DNA of 14,053 nt, taken from Caldisericaceae bacterium. GTDB lineage: Bacteria; Calditrichota; Calditrichia; Calditrichales; Calditrichaceae. This document shows, piece after piece, positions 8,015-14,053 of the stretch (positions are counted from its first letter, which is position 1; the number at the start of each line of letters is the position of its first letter). The DNA lies in NCBI GenBank assembly GCA_021160885.1, contig JAGHBR010000499.1, forward strand, positions 1 to 14,053, given 5' to 3'. The notes beneath the pieces were generated by a model. That model had not been told where the DNA came from. It made no database searches and saw only the letters and a list, made by a program, of their open reading frames with translations. The translations under genes and the position numbers were made by a program.

Positions 8015-8244
8015 TATTTACCTTCGATTTTGTTGTTTTCTGTTTCATTTTTCGCTTTTGGCTTTTTAGTGTCCCAGCCCAGCACCAGGCCGGCTCCCAA
8101 GCCGTAACCGGTCATCAAATAAGGATTACTGGTAATCGGGCAACTATTGCCAACGCAACCGATGAAATAGTAGTAGGCAAATCCGGCAGCCATGCCCAGA
8201 AAGCCAAAAATGAGCAGTTTTTTCCATTTCAAATTTTTAAACAA
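8014..8244 (-). CDS. DUF6132 family small membrane protein
   Basis: This is a 76-residue membrane protein of unknown function that resembles the DUF6132 family. It has two hydrophobic segments (about 10-29 and 43-57). Between them is a conserved loop, GCVGNSCPITSNPYL, with two cysteines (C30, C35). The basic N-terminus (FKNLKWKK) and the Lys-rich, hydrophilic C-tail (58-76) should both be cytoplasmic, which puts the cysteine loop on the outer face. The start is a TTG at 8244, preceded by AAGGAG with a 6-base gap; no in-frame ATG precedes the first membrane segment. The gene lies 20 bases after the DUF1858 gene and overlaps the thioredoxin gene by one base, so all three are almost certainly one transcript. 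The cysteine pair next to a thioredoxin suggests redox chemistry at the membrane. Confidence 0.8.
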   Translation of the reverse strand: MFKNLKWKKLLIFGFLGMAAGFAYYYFIGCVGNSCPITSNPYLMTGYGLGAGLVLGWDTKKPKAKNETENNKIEGK

Positions 8245-8250
8245 GTCGGC

Positions 8251-8256
8251 TCCTTT
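8251..8256 (-). promoter_or_regulatory. Ribosome binding site for the DUF6132 TTG start
   Basis: AAGGAG on the minus strand precedes the TTG at 8244 by 6 bases. It is the strongest ribosome site in the cassette and fixes the TTG as the start. Confidence 0.7.
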
Positions 8257-8264
8257 CTTTCAAT

Positions 8265-8471
8265 TTATTTTTCAACTAACGCATTTAATTTTAGAATAAT
8301 TTCGTCCATTTGATCTTCCATGCCCTTTTCAACAATGCGTTCTTTTAAAGTTCCCCAAACCGGTTCACCACAAACCATGCACTGGATGCCCATTTCTTGC
8401 ATGGGTTTAATGAGTTCCGGAAAATCTTCCACAATTTCTTCAATGGTCATGTCCGCTTCAATTTTAGCCAT
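8265..8471 (-). CDS. DUF1858 domain protein (small redox-disulfide type)
   Basis: This is a 68-residue soluble protein consisting of a single DUF1858 domain. This domain also occurs as the hybrid-cluster-protein-associated redox disulfide module. The conserved helix start DMTIEEIVEDFPEL (7-20) is followed by MGIQCMVCGEPVWGTL (27-42), holding the C31-x-x-C34 pair. No signal peptide is present, so it is cytoplasmic. The ATG at 8471 is preceded by AAGGAA with a gap of about 9 bases. It is the first gene of the DUF1858-DUF6132-thioredoxin set. The function of stand-alone copies is unknown; the CxxC and the neighbours point to thiol or metal-redox handling. No hybrid cluster protein gene is in the window. 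Confidence 0.88.
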   Translation of the reverse strand: MAKIEADMTIEEIVEDFPELIKPMQEMGIQCMVCGEPVWGTLKERIVEKGMEDQMDEIILKLNALVEK

Positions 8472-8577
8472 GATGCTATTCCTTTTGCTTAATCCAATTT
8501 CAAATTAGATGCACAAACCAGTCCCTGAGGGGCAAAATTCAAATAAATTTTGTAAAACTTTCAGTTTTTATTAAATT

Positions 8578-8622
8578 GTAATGGCTGTTACTGTAATGTT
8601 CATTACAGTAATGGGTGTTGCA
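8578..8622 (+). repeat. Three 15-base tandem repeats before the ATPase gene
   Basis: Units start at 8578, 8593 and 8608, each opening with GTAATG. The units are GTAATGGCTGTTACT, GTAATGTTCATTACA and GTAATGGGTGTTGCA. The exact 15-base spacing and the conserved GTAATG..TGTTAC pattern suggest binding sites in phase, though 15 bases is about 1.4 helical turns. The block lies within the 175-base divergent gap between the DUF1858 cassette and the ATPase gene. Confidence 0.6.
8588..8611. promoter_or_regulatory. 24-base dyad, operator-like
   Basis: TTACTGTAATG (8588-8598) and CATTACAGTAA (8601-8611) are perfect inverted repeats around a 2-base centre (TT). A protein dimer could bind here. The dyad lies 36 bases before the ATPase start and 117 bases before the DUF1858 start, so it could control either gene. 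It does not match an operator that I can name with confidence (not LexA, CIRCE, Fur or FNR). The 2-base loop disfavours an RNA hairpin terminator. The function is inferred from symmetry and position only. Confidence 0.55.
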
Positions 8623-8637
8623 ATAAATGTATTAAGC

Positions 8638-8641
8638 GAGG
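8638..8641 (+). promoter_or_regulatory. Ribosome binding site that decides the ATPase start
   Basis: GAGG lies 5 bases before the ATG at 8647. The upstream in-frame ATG at 8581 has only T-rich and A-rich sequence before it. Its use would also place the repeat/dyad block inside the coding region. Confidence 0.55.
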
Positions 8642-8646
8642 GCACA

Positions 8647-9969
8647 ATGCAATTTTACAATCGTGAAACGGAATTAAAACAATTAAATCAGGTATTTAAT
8701 CTCACTAAAAATACTTCGCAGATGACGGTAATTACGGGAAGGCGGCGGATTGGAAAAACACGTTTAATTCTAAAAGCCGTCGAAAACAAACAATTTTTGT
8801 ATTTTTTTGTTTCACGCAAATCGGAGTCGCTCCTGTGTGAAGAGTATCTGGAAGAGATTCGCAAAAAACTTAAGGTAAAAGTCTTTGGAGAAATTCATCG
8901 CTTTAAAGATATTTTTGAAATTGTAATGGAACAAAGTAGAGATCAACAGATTGTTTTAATCATTGATGAAATTCAGGAATTTTTAAGAATTAATCCTTCT
9001 ATTTTTAGTGACATCCAGAATATTTGGGATCGGTTAAAAAATGACACTCATCTTCATCTTGTTTTTTGTGGCTCTATTTACTCCATGATGAAGAGAATTT
9101 ATGAAAATTCTAAAGAACCGCTGTTTGGACGGGCCGATCAAAAAATTACTCTCCAGCCTTTTAACGTTAATATTCTTCAGCAAATTTACCGGGAATTTAA
9201 TAAAACCATTGATGCGAAAGACTTTTTGGCTTTTTACACGGTAACTGGTGGGGTGGCAAAATATGTAGAATATTTCACAGATCGTAAAATATTTCGTTTC
9301 AAAGAAATGATGAATGAAATCTTTCAAGAGAATTCTTTGTTCTTGGACGAAGGGAAAAGCGTTTTAATCGAAGAGTTCGGAAAAGAGTACACTACCTATT
9401 TTTCCATTCTTGCGCTCATCGCTTCGTCAAAAACAAGTCGTGCCGAAATGGAATCGATTTTGGAGCAAAATATTGGAGGCCATTTGGATCGACTGGAAAA
9501 TCATTTTAAGGTAATTGAAAAAGTTAAACCCATTTTTTCTAAGCCTGCTGGCAAAGTTCAAAAATACTTTATTAGTGATAATTTTTTAAGTTTTTGGTTC
9601 CGCTTTGTTTACAAATATTACAGTGCCCTGGAATTGAAGAATTTCGATTATTTAAAGCAAATTGTGTTTAGAGATTTTGATTCCTATTCGGGGAGATTTC
9701 TGGAAAAATATTTTAAGGAAAAATTGGCTTTAAGTGGTCGATTCAATAAAATTGGGAGCTATTGGGAAAAAGGAAATCGTAACGAAATTGATATTGTAGC
9801 TTTAAATGAAGCGGAAAAGTTCGTACTTATTGCGGAGGTTAAACTCAACAAACAAAAGGCTTCTTTACAATCGTTGCAGCAAAAATCGGTGCGCCTGTTG
9901 AATTATTTAAAGGATTTTCAGCTTGAGTTTAAAATTTTTTCATTGGAAGATCTGTTTACTCCAATTTAA
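8647..9969 (+). CDS. Archaeal-type AAA ATPase with C-terminal DUF234 nuclease-like domain
   Basis: This is a 440-residue cytoplasmic protein of the archaeal ATPase superfamily, common in archaea and thermophiles and of unknown cellular role. FYNRETELKQL (3-13) opens the P-loop domain. Walker A is GRRRIGKT (31-38), Walker B is IVLIIDEIQ (102-110, D107/E108), and a sensor-type CGS follows at 141-143. A winged-helix-like middle region leads to DUF234 at about 300-410. There FLSFWFRFVYKYY is followed by NEIDIVALNE (D382) and LIAEVKLNK (E397, K399), a PD-(D/E)XK-like pattern. The ATG at 8647 is chosen over 8581 because of its GAGG. The reading frame looks more AT-rich than clpB beside it, by eye, and suggests horizontal transfer. 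It stands alone and shares a divergent control region with the thiol cassette. It could act in DNA repair, in defence or as a mobile-island ATPase, and the sequence does not decide which. Confidence 0.88.
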   Translation: MQFYNRETELKQLNQVFNLTKNTSQMTVITGRRRIGKTRLILKAVENKQFLYFFVSRKSESLLCEEYLEEIRKKLKVKVFGEIHRFKDIFEIVMEQSRDQQIVLIIDEIQEFLRINPSIFSDIQNIWDRLKNDTHLHLVFCGSIYSMMKRIYENSKEPLFGRADQKITLQPFNVNILQQIYREFNKTIDAKDFLAFYTVTGGVAKYVEYFTDRKIFRFKEMMNEIFQENSLFLDEGKSVLIEEFGKEYTTYFSILALIASSKTSRAEMESILEQNIGGHLDRLENHFKVIEKVKPIFSKPAGKVQKYFISDNFLSFWFRFVYKYYSALELKNFDYLKQIVFRDFDSYSGRFLEKYFKEKLALSGRFNKIGSYWEKGNRNEIDIVALNEAEKFVLIAEVKLNKQKASLQSLQQKSVRLLNYLKDFQLEFKIFSLEDLFTPI

Positions 9970-10071
9970 GGCTTTGTTTAATTTTTAGGGAAGAGATTTC
10001 AAATTAAACCACAACGCACTGATCTTTAGCTTTCAGTAAAATCACTGATTCTTGACTTACCTTAATTAAAA

Positions 10072-10102
10072 AAAAGGGGATGTTAGGTTAACATCCCCTT
10101 TT
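10072..10102 (-). terminator. Strong bidirectional rho-independent terminator
   Basis: A 14-base-pair stem (AAAAGGGGATGTTA at 10072-10085 with TAACATCCCCTTTT at 10089-10102) closes a 3-base loop. On the minus strand it is followed by a run of eight T and then AATT, and it lies 18 bases after the clpB stop, so it ends clpB. On the plus strand the stem ends in TTTTAAATTT, so it probably also ends the ATPase transcript, whose stop is about 100 bases earlier. Confidence 0.92.
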
Positions 10103-10119
10103 AAATTTACAACTGCACA

Positions 10120-12738
10120 TTAAGCAGCGGCGCGTTTTTTGCTAAATTGCAAGCCGTGTTCATTGGCCGAAATAACCACCGTGTCACCAGGTGCAAGATT
10201 ACCGGCAATGACTTCTTTGGCCAGCTCGTTAACCAGCTCTTTCTGCATTAAGCGTTTGAGCGGACGAGCACCAAAGGCCGGATCGTAGCCTTTTTCCACC
10301 AGGTATTCCACAGCCGATTCGTCCAGCTCGGCATACAGGTCTTGAGCTTCGAGCATCTTTTTAATGCGTTCAAATTGCAGGCGTACAATCTGCTTCATGT
10401 CGTCTTTGTTCAACGGACGGAAGACGATGATGTCGTCAATGCGGTTCAGAAATTCAGGACGCAAATTTTGTTTCAGAAATTCAATCACGTTTTTGCGAAT
10501 CTCTTCGTAAGCTTCTTCCAATTTTTCTTGCGTAATGTTTTCCGTCTTTTCACGAATGTAGCTGGCGCCTAAATTGGACGTCATGATGATGATGGTGTTT
10601 TTGAAATCCACCGTACGGCCTTTGTTGTCCGTTAAGCGGCCGTCTTCCAGCACCTGCAACAGAATATTGAATACTTCCGGGTGCGCCTTTTCGATTTCAT
10701 CCAACAGCACAACCGAATAAGGCTTACGACGCACTTGTTCCGTTAATTGACCACCTTCTTCATAGCCCACGTAGCCCGGAGGCGAACCGATCAGGCGCGA
10801 AACCGAATGGCGTTCCATGTACTCCGACATGTCGATGCGAATCATGGCATTTTCATGGTCGAACAGGAACTCTGCCAGCGCCTTGGCCAGCTCGGTTTTA
10901 CCTACACCCGTCGAACCAAGAAAGATGAACGAACCAATGGGGCGATTCTGGTCTGCAAGACCGGCGCGCGAACGACGCACGGCATCGGCCACAGCGCGGA
11001 TGGCTTCGTCCTGACCAACCACTCGTTGATGCAAGCGTTCTTCCATTTTAAGAAGTTTTTCTTTTTCGCTTTCTAACATGCGTTGTACAGGAATGCCTGT
11101 CCAGCGCGAGACGATTTCGGCAATATCTTCTTCGTCCACCTCTTCTTTGAGCATGGGCTGATCTTTTTGGATTTCAGCCAATTTTTTGTTTAGCTGTTCG
11201 ATTTCTTTTTCTGCTTCAGGAATTAAACTGTAACGGATTTCAGCCACACGATCTAGTTTACCTTCGCGCTCGGCAATTTCCATTTCCGTACGGTAATCTT
11301 CGATTTTCGATTTAAGCTCACGAATGCGTTGAATGGTTTCTTTTTCCGCTTTCCACTGAGCACGCAGGGATTTAGCTTTTTCTTCTAAATTGGCTTTTTC
11401 TTCTTTCAGCATTTCCAGTCGTTTTTTAGAAGCCTCATCTTTTTCTTTTTTCAAAGCCATCATTTCGATTTCCAGTTGCTTTAAGCGGCGTTCCACGTCG
11501 TCTAATTCTTCTGGCATGGAGTCGATTTCAATGCGCAGTTTAGAGGCCGCTTCGTCAATCAGGTCAATGGCTTTGTCTGGCAAAAAGCGGTCGCTGATGT
11601 AGCGCTTGGAAAGCACCGCAGCGGCCACCAGGGCCGAATCTTTAATGCGCACACCGTGGTGCACTTCGTATTTTTCTTTTAAGCCGCGCAAAATGGAAAT
11701 GGTGTCTTCAACCGAAGGTTCATCAATGAGTACCGGTTGAAAACGGCGTTCCAGCGCAGCGTCTTTTTCAATGTACTTGCGATATTCGTCTAAGGTGGTT
11801 GCGCCAATGGTGTGCAGTTCACCGCGGGCCAGCGCCGGTTTAATCATGTTTGAGGCGTCCACAGCACCTTCGGCTGCGCCAGCCCCCACAATGGTGTGTA
11901 ACTCGTCAATAAACAGAATGATCTGACCTTCAGCTTCGGTGATTTCTTTAATCACTGCTTTTAAACGTTCTTCGAATTCGCCACGGAATTTGGCACCGGC
12001 AATTAAAGCGCCCAGATCAAGTGCTACCAGACGTTTGTCTTTCAGGTTCTCCGGTACGTCCCCATTGACAATTCGGTGCGCAATGCCTTCCACAATGGCG
12101 GTTTTACCAACACCGGGATCACCGATCAGCACCGGGTTGTTCTTGGTTCGCCGCGAAAGTACCTGCAACACGCGACGAATTTCTTCGTCACGACCAATAA
12201 CCGGATCTAATTTCCCTTTGCGGGCCAATTCGGTTAAATCGCGAGCGTAACGTTCAAGGGCTTGATATTTGGCCTCAGGATTTTGATCGGTAACACGTTG
12301 GTTGCCGCGAATTTCCATTAAGGCACGTAAAATCATTTCGCGTGTTAAGCCAAAGGAAGCCAGAATTTTACCGGCCTCACCGTCTTTTTCTTCGCTAATG
12401 GCCATTAACAGGTGTTCTGTGCTGACAAATTCGTCTTTTAAAGCACGGGCTTCATTAAATGCATTATTGATGATTTGATTTGCCCTTCGGCTTAAATAGA
12501 CCTGTCCTGCACCTTGGACTTTGGGCATTCTTTCAATGGCTTCTTCCAATTTTTGTTCTAATTGTGGCAAGGGCACTCCGTACTTTTTAACAATGGTCTG
12601 AGCCACACCTTCCGGATCAGCTAACATGGCCTTTAATATGTGTTCCGGCTCAATTTGCTGTTGGCCATGTTCCATTACCAGGCGTTGCGCTTCCGCAATA
12701 GCGTCCTGAGCTTTAATGGTAAATTTATCCAGATTCAT
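10120..12738 (-). CDS. clpB: ClpB ATP-dependent disaggregase
   Basis: This is a cytoplasmic hexameric AAA+ chaperone that extracts polypeptides from aggregates together with DnaK. It has 872 residues, full length for the family. The N-domain with Clp repeats is at 1-145. NBD1 has Walker A GDPGVGKT (206-213), Walker B FIDE (D278, E279) and arginine residues R331/R332. The long coiled-coil middle domain, at about 405-525, separates ClpB from ClpA/ClpC. NBD2 has Walker A GSTGVGKT (608-615), Walker B LLDE (D680, E681) and the GYVG pore loop (655-658). No ClpP-binding tripeptide is evident. Two changes from the E. coli protein stand out: pore-loop position 251 is Phe instead of Tyr, and the second Walker A reads GST instead of GPT. 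AAGGAGG with a 9-base gap precedes the ATG. The tatA gene lies 140 bases upstream on the same strand. A TTGACA hexamer (minus strand, 12854-12849) marks a likely promoter, but its -10 is unclear. No CIRCE element is seen. Confidence 0.98.
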   Translation of the reverse strand: MNLDKFTIKAQDAIAEAQRLVMEHGQQQIEPEHILKAMLADPEGVAQTIVKKYGVPLPQLEQKLEEAIERMPKVQGAGQVYLSRRANQIINNAFNEARALKDEFVSTEHLLMAISEEKDGEAGKILASFGLTREMILRALMEIRGNQRVTDQNPEAKYQALERYARDLTELARKGKLDPVIGRDEEIRRVLQVLSRRTKNNPVLIGDPGVGKTAIVEGIAHRIVNGDVPENLKDKRLVALDLGALIAGAKFRGEFEERLKAVIKEITEAEGQIILFIDELHTIVGAGAAEGAVDASNMIKPALARGELHTIGATTLDEYRKYIEKDAALERRFQPVLIDEPSVEDTISILRGLKEKYEVHHGVRIKDSALVAAAVLSKRYISDRFLPDKAIDLIDEAASKLRIEIDSMPEELDDVERRLKQLEIEMMALKKEKDEASKKRLEMLKEEKANLEEKAKSLRAQWKAEKETIQRIRELKSKIEDYRTEMEIAEREGKLDRVAEIRYSLIPEAEKEIEQLNKKLAEIQKDQPMLKEEVDEEDIAEIVSRWTGIPVQRMLESEKEKLLKMEERLHQRVVGQDEAIRAVADAVRRSRAGLADQNRPIGSFIFLGSTGVGKTELAKALAEFLFDHENAMIRIDMSEYMERHSVSRLIGSPPGYVGYEEGGQLTEQVRRKPYSVVLLDEIEKAHPEVFNILLQVLEDGRLTDNKGRTVDFKNTIIIMTSNLGASYIREKTENITQEKLEEAYEEIRKNVIEFLKQNLRPEFLNRIDDIIVFRPLNKDDMKQIVRLQFERIKKMLEAQDLYAELDESAVEYLVEKGYDPAFGARPLKRLMQKELVNELAKEVIAGNLAPGDTVVISANEHGLQFSKKRAAA

Positions 12739-12878
12739 TTTTCATTTCCTCCTTTCTCTATTTTTTTTGCCTGGATTATTGCAAAAGGAGTGCCAGTTTT
12801 ATTTTCAGGGATATTTCCTTGAAATAAAAAATAATATTGAAATAGTGTTGTCAATATGGCAAATAATCGAACTTTATG

Positions 12879-13037
12879 TCAGTTCTGGTCGTTATTTTCT
12901 TCAGCATCTTTTAAACCTTTTTTAAAAGATTTAATACTCGAACCCAAACTTCGTGCCAGTTGTGGGATTTTTTTACCTCCAAAAAGTAAAATAATAATAA
13001 CAGCAATAATCAGAACTTCTGTAAATCCAAAATTCAT
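12879..13037 (-). CDS. tatA: TatA/TatE-type twin-arginine translocase subunit
   Basis: This is a very short gene (52 residues) encoding the pore-forming subunit of the Tat pathway, which exports folded proteins. The product begins MNFGFTEVLIIAVIIILLFG (1-20): a short N-terminal stretch and one membrane helix. The hallmark FGGKKIPQLARSLG hinge and amphipathic helix (19-32) follows, then a Lys- and acid-rich tail ending DAEENNDQN. AAAGGA lies 6 bases before the ATG. TatA proteins are usually 55-90 residues, so this tail is at the short end, but every core element is present. TatB is excluded by the FGGKKIP hinge and the short length. No tatC or tatB is in the window. The gene lies 140 bases upstream of clpB on the same strand. 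Confidence 0.93.
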   Translation of the reverse strand: MNFGFTEVLIIAVIIILLFGGKKIPQLARSLGSSIKSFKKGLKDAEENNDQN

Positions 13038-13107
13038 TTGTTTTCCTTTCACTCTAATTTACATTTTTACGTGCATTAGTAAGGCTGCGGCAGCGCCTTT
13101 GTTTTGG

Positions 13108-13494
13108 TTACTTTTCTGAAAAATTATTAACAACTCTTTTAATCCCATTTTTAAGTAACGTTACGTTAAAATTAATCAAAAAACCTAAACGACAATCTGA
13201 AAGTTTTAAATAGGTTAAAATTTGTGCCAGGTGGATGTTACTTAAGGCCTCGACCGCTTTCACTTCAATGATTACCTTCTTCTCAACTAAAAGATCAACT
13301 CGATAACCAACATCTAATTTAACCTCTTCATAAATCAAGGGTAATGGTTTTTGCTTTTCAGTGAAAAGGCCTAAATTTTTTAACTCGTAAAAAAGACATT
13401 CTTCATAGGCACTTTCTAATAAACCAGGACCTAAGGCTCGGTGTACTTTAAAAGCTGCATCCAAGACCAGTTTGGATATCTCATTTTCGGTCAT
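13108..13494 (-). CDS. GxxExxY family PD-(D/E)XK-like protein
   Basis: This 128-residue cytoplasmic protein belongs to the GxxExxY family, whose cellular role is not known. The name-giving motif is in GPGLLESAY (22-30: G24, E27, Y30). A nuclease-like core follows: YRVDLLVEKKVIIEVKAVE (64-82), giving D67, E77 and K79. Then comes HLAQILTYLKLSDCRLGFLINF (88-109) with the conserved Q91 and a LINFNV strand. AAGGAG lies 8 bases before the ATG at 13494. Length is typical. The family is found scattered in Bacteroidota, Cyanobacteria and thermophiles, often next to intergenic repeats, and here the gene is flanked by a repeat array at 13530-13792. It may be an orphan or mobile gene inserted between radA and tatA. 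I cannot tell whether it is active. Confidence 0.9.
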   Translation of the reverse strand: MTENEISKLVLDAAFKVHRALGPGLLESAYEECLFYELKNLGLFTEKQKPLPLIYEEVKLDVGYRVDLLVEKKVIIEVKAVEALSNIHLAQILTYLKLSDCRLGFLINFNVTLLKNGIKRVVNNFSEK

Positions 13495-13529
13495 TTTAGA
13501 TGCTCCTTAATTGAATTTAATTTATTATT

Positions 13530-13792
13530 AACTGCTACGAACGCGAAGAAAATAAAAAATTAAAAATCACATAGCGTCCGTTGCGTGTTCATTGCGTCCT
13601 TAGCGGTTCAAAATAAACCGCGACGAACGCGACGGATTCGCTATGAACACAAAGACAAATAAAAAATTTAAAAAATCACTTAGCGTCTGTTGTGTGTTCA
13701 TTGCGTCATTAACGGTTAAGAATAAACCGCGAGGAACGCGACGGATTCGCTAAAATAAAAAATTAATAAACTATTTCGCGCTCGTAGCGGTG
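13530..13792. repeat. Tandem array with a 109-base unit and internal dyads
   Basis: Units start with AACnGC at 13530 (86 bases, about 23 lost), 13616 (109 bases) and 13725 (about 68 bases, truncated). TAGCGT at 13572 recurs at 13681, again 109 bases apart. Within each period GCGTC...GCGGTT faces AACCGC...GAACGC across a 7-base A-rich loop (arms 13594-13608 and 13616-13630, 12 of 15 complementary). Each period can therefore fold into an imperfect hairpin or cruciform. The array fills most of the 304-base gap between radA and the GxxExxY gene. No spacer-repeat regularity of a CRISPR is present. Confidence 0.85.
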
Positions 13793-13798
13793 AAAAAA

Positions 13799-14053
13799 TC
13801 AAACTTCTTCTAAAAGGTCCTGCAATTTCCTGTGTTTTTCAATTTTACAATTTAATTTTAAATGAATCTGCTGTTTTGATTCTGGAATAACTATTTTTTT
13901 AAAACCTAATTTATCTGCTTCACGGGCTCGTTCGATAATCTGGTTCACCGGACGTAATTCGGCGTTGAGCCCCACTTCGCCAACAAAAACGGCATCACGT
14001 GGCAAAGGGTGTTCATCCATGGATGATACAAGAGCCATGCAAATCCCTAAATC
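13799..14053 (-). CDS. radA: RadA/Sms DNA repair protein, C-terminal part only
   Basis: The window ends inside this gene, so only the last 84 codons are seen. RadA (Sms) is a RecA-like ATPase with a C-terminal Lon-protease-like domain, acting in recombinational repair and in branch migration of recombination intermediates. The visible part is the end of the Lon-like domain: DLGICMALVSS at the edge, then VFVGEVGLNAELRPV and KLGFKKIVIPE, which are characteristic of RadA. The first Met in this frame (14038) is internal and is not the start. The C-terminus ends HRKLQDLLEEV. The reading frame runs off the 14053 end, and the rest (zinc finger, KNRFG motif, P-loop) lies outside. The Lon-like domain lacks the catalytic serine in known RadA proteins, but that region is not visible here. 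Confidence 0.9.
   Translation of the reverse strand, partial: DLGICMALVSSMDEHPLPRDAVFVGEVGLNAELRPVNQIIERAREADKLGFKKIVIPESKQQIHLKLNCKIEKHRKLQDLLEEV

Noticed and set aside
8581..8646. N-terminal extension of the ATPase from the ATG at 8581
   Set aside because: No Shine-Dalgarno sequence before it. The extension is the product of the repeat block, and the family normally begins near the F-x-x-R-E-x-E-L motif.
11939..12250. Plus-strand open frames inside clpB (also 10747-11076, 11390-11602)
   Set aside because: They are shadows of the highly conserved clpB coding sequence; their translations are Ser/Arg-rich and match nothing known.
12826..12854. Full sigma-70 promoter for clpB
   Set aside because: TTGACA is perfect, but the hexamers at 16-18 bases are T-runs and the better TATTAT lies only 12 bases away, so I did not list it as a feature.
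13530..13792. CRISPR array
   Set aside because: The repeats follow each other without unique spacers, the period is 109 bases with whole-unit similarity, and no cas gene is present.
13799..14038. Separate small gene starting at the Met at 14038
   Set aside because: The frame stays open to the window edge and the residues before the Met (DLGIC) fit RadA, so this is the tail of a longer gene.

Overview
The window is about 14 kb of bacterial chromosome. It has moderate to low GC, compact genes, and clear Shine-Dalgarno sites that include two TTG starts. The gene mix points to a deep-branching, possibly thermophilic member of the Fibrobacterota-Chlorobiota-Bacteroidota neighbourhood. The evidence is a DUF3857/transglutaminase lipoprotein, a DUF4105 (Lnb-type) membrane protein, a DUF6132 protein, an archaeal-type DUF234 ATPase and a GxxExxY protein. 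Strong SD sites argue against ordinary Bacteroidota. My best guess is Calditrichota (Caldithrix-like), from recall of protein style and not from any search.

Layout from left to right. Positions 74-937 (minus) encode an ADP-ribosylglycohydrolase, followed by about 430 bases with no gene I can support. A YraN-family protein (1368-1748, minus) is divergent from a secreted CpdB/UshA-type nucleotidase (1828-3516, plus). A lipoprotein with DUF3857 and transglutaminase domains (3734-5683, plus) converges on a DUF4105 protein with five C-terminal membrane segments (6070-7326, minus). Positions 7622-8471 (minus) hold a tight three-gene cassette: a DUF1858 protein, a DUF6132 membrane protein and a membrane-anchored thioredoxin. 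Each of the three carries one cysteine pair. Divergent from it is a DUF234-type ATPase (8647-9969, plus), whose 5' region contains three 15-base tandem repeats and a 24-base dyad. A strong bidirectional terminator separates the ATPase from clpB. The right third is a minus-strand housekeeping series: radA (cut by the window edge), a GxxExxY protein, a very short tatA, then clpB.

How the genes relate. The envelope genes (nucleotidase, DUF3857 lipoprotein, DUF4105 protein, tatA) deal with export or periplasmic work, but they are on different strands and are not one operon. The cysteine-pair cassette is the most system-like unit. Topology predictions place one cysteine pair outside the membrane and two inside, so a small transmembrane thiol relay is a reasonable hypothesis. 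The most unusual non-coding features are the repeat/dyad block before the ATPase, and a 109-base-period tandem repeat between radA and the GxxExxY gene. A diverged copy of that repeat lies about 6 kb away, before the DUF4105 gene.
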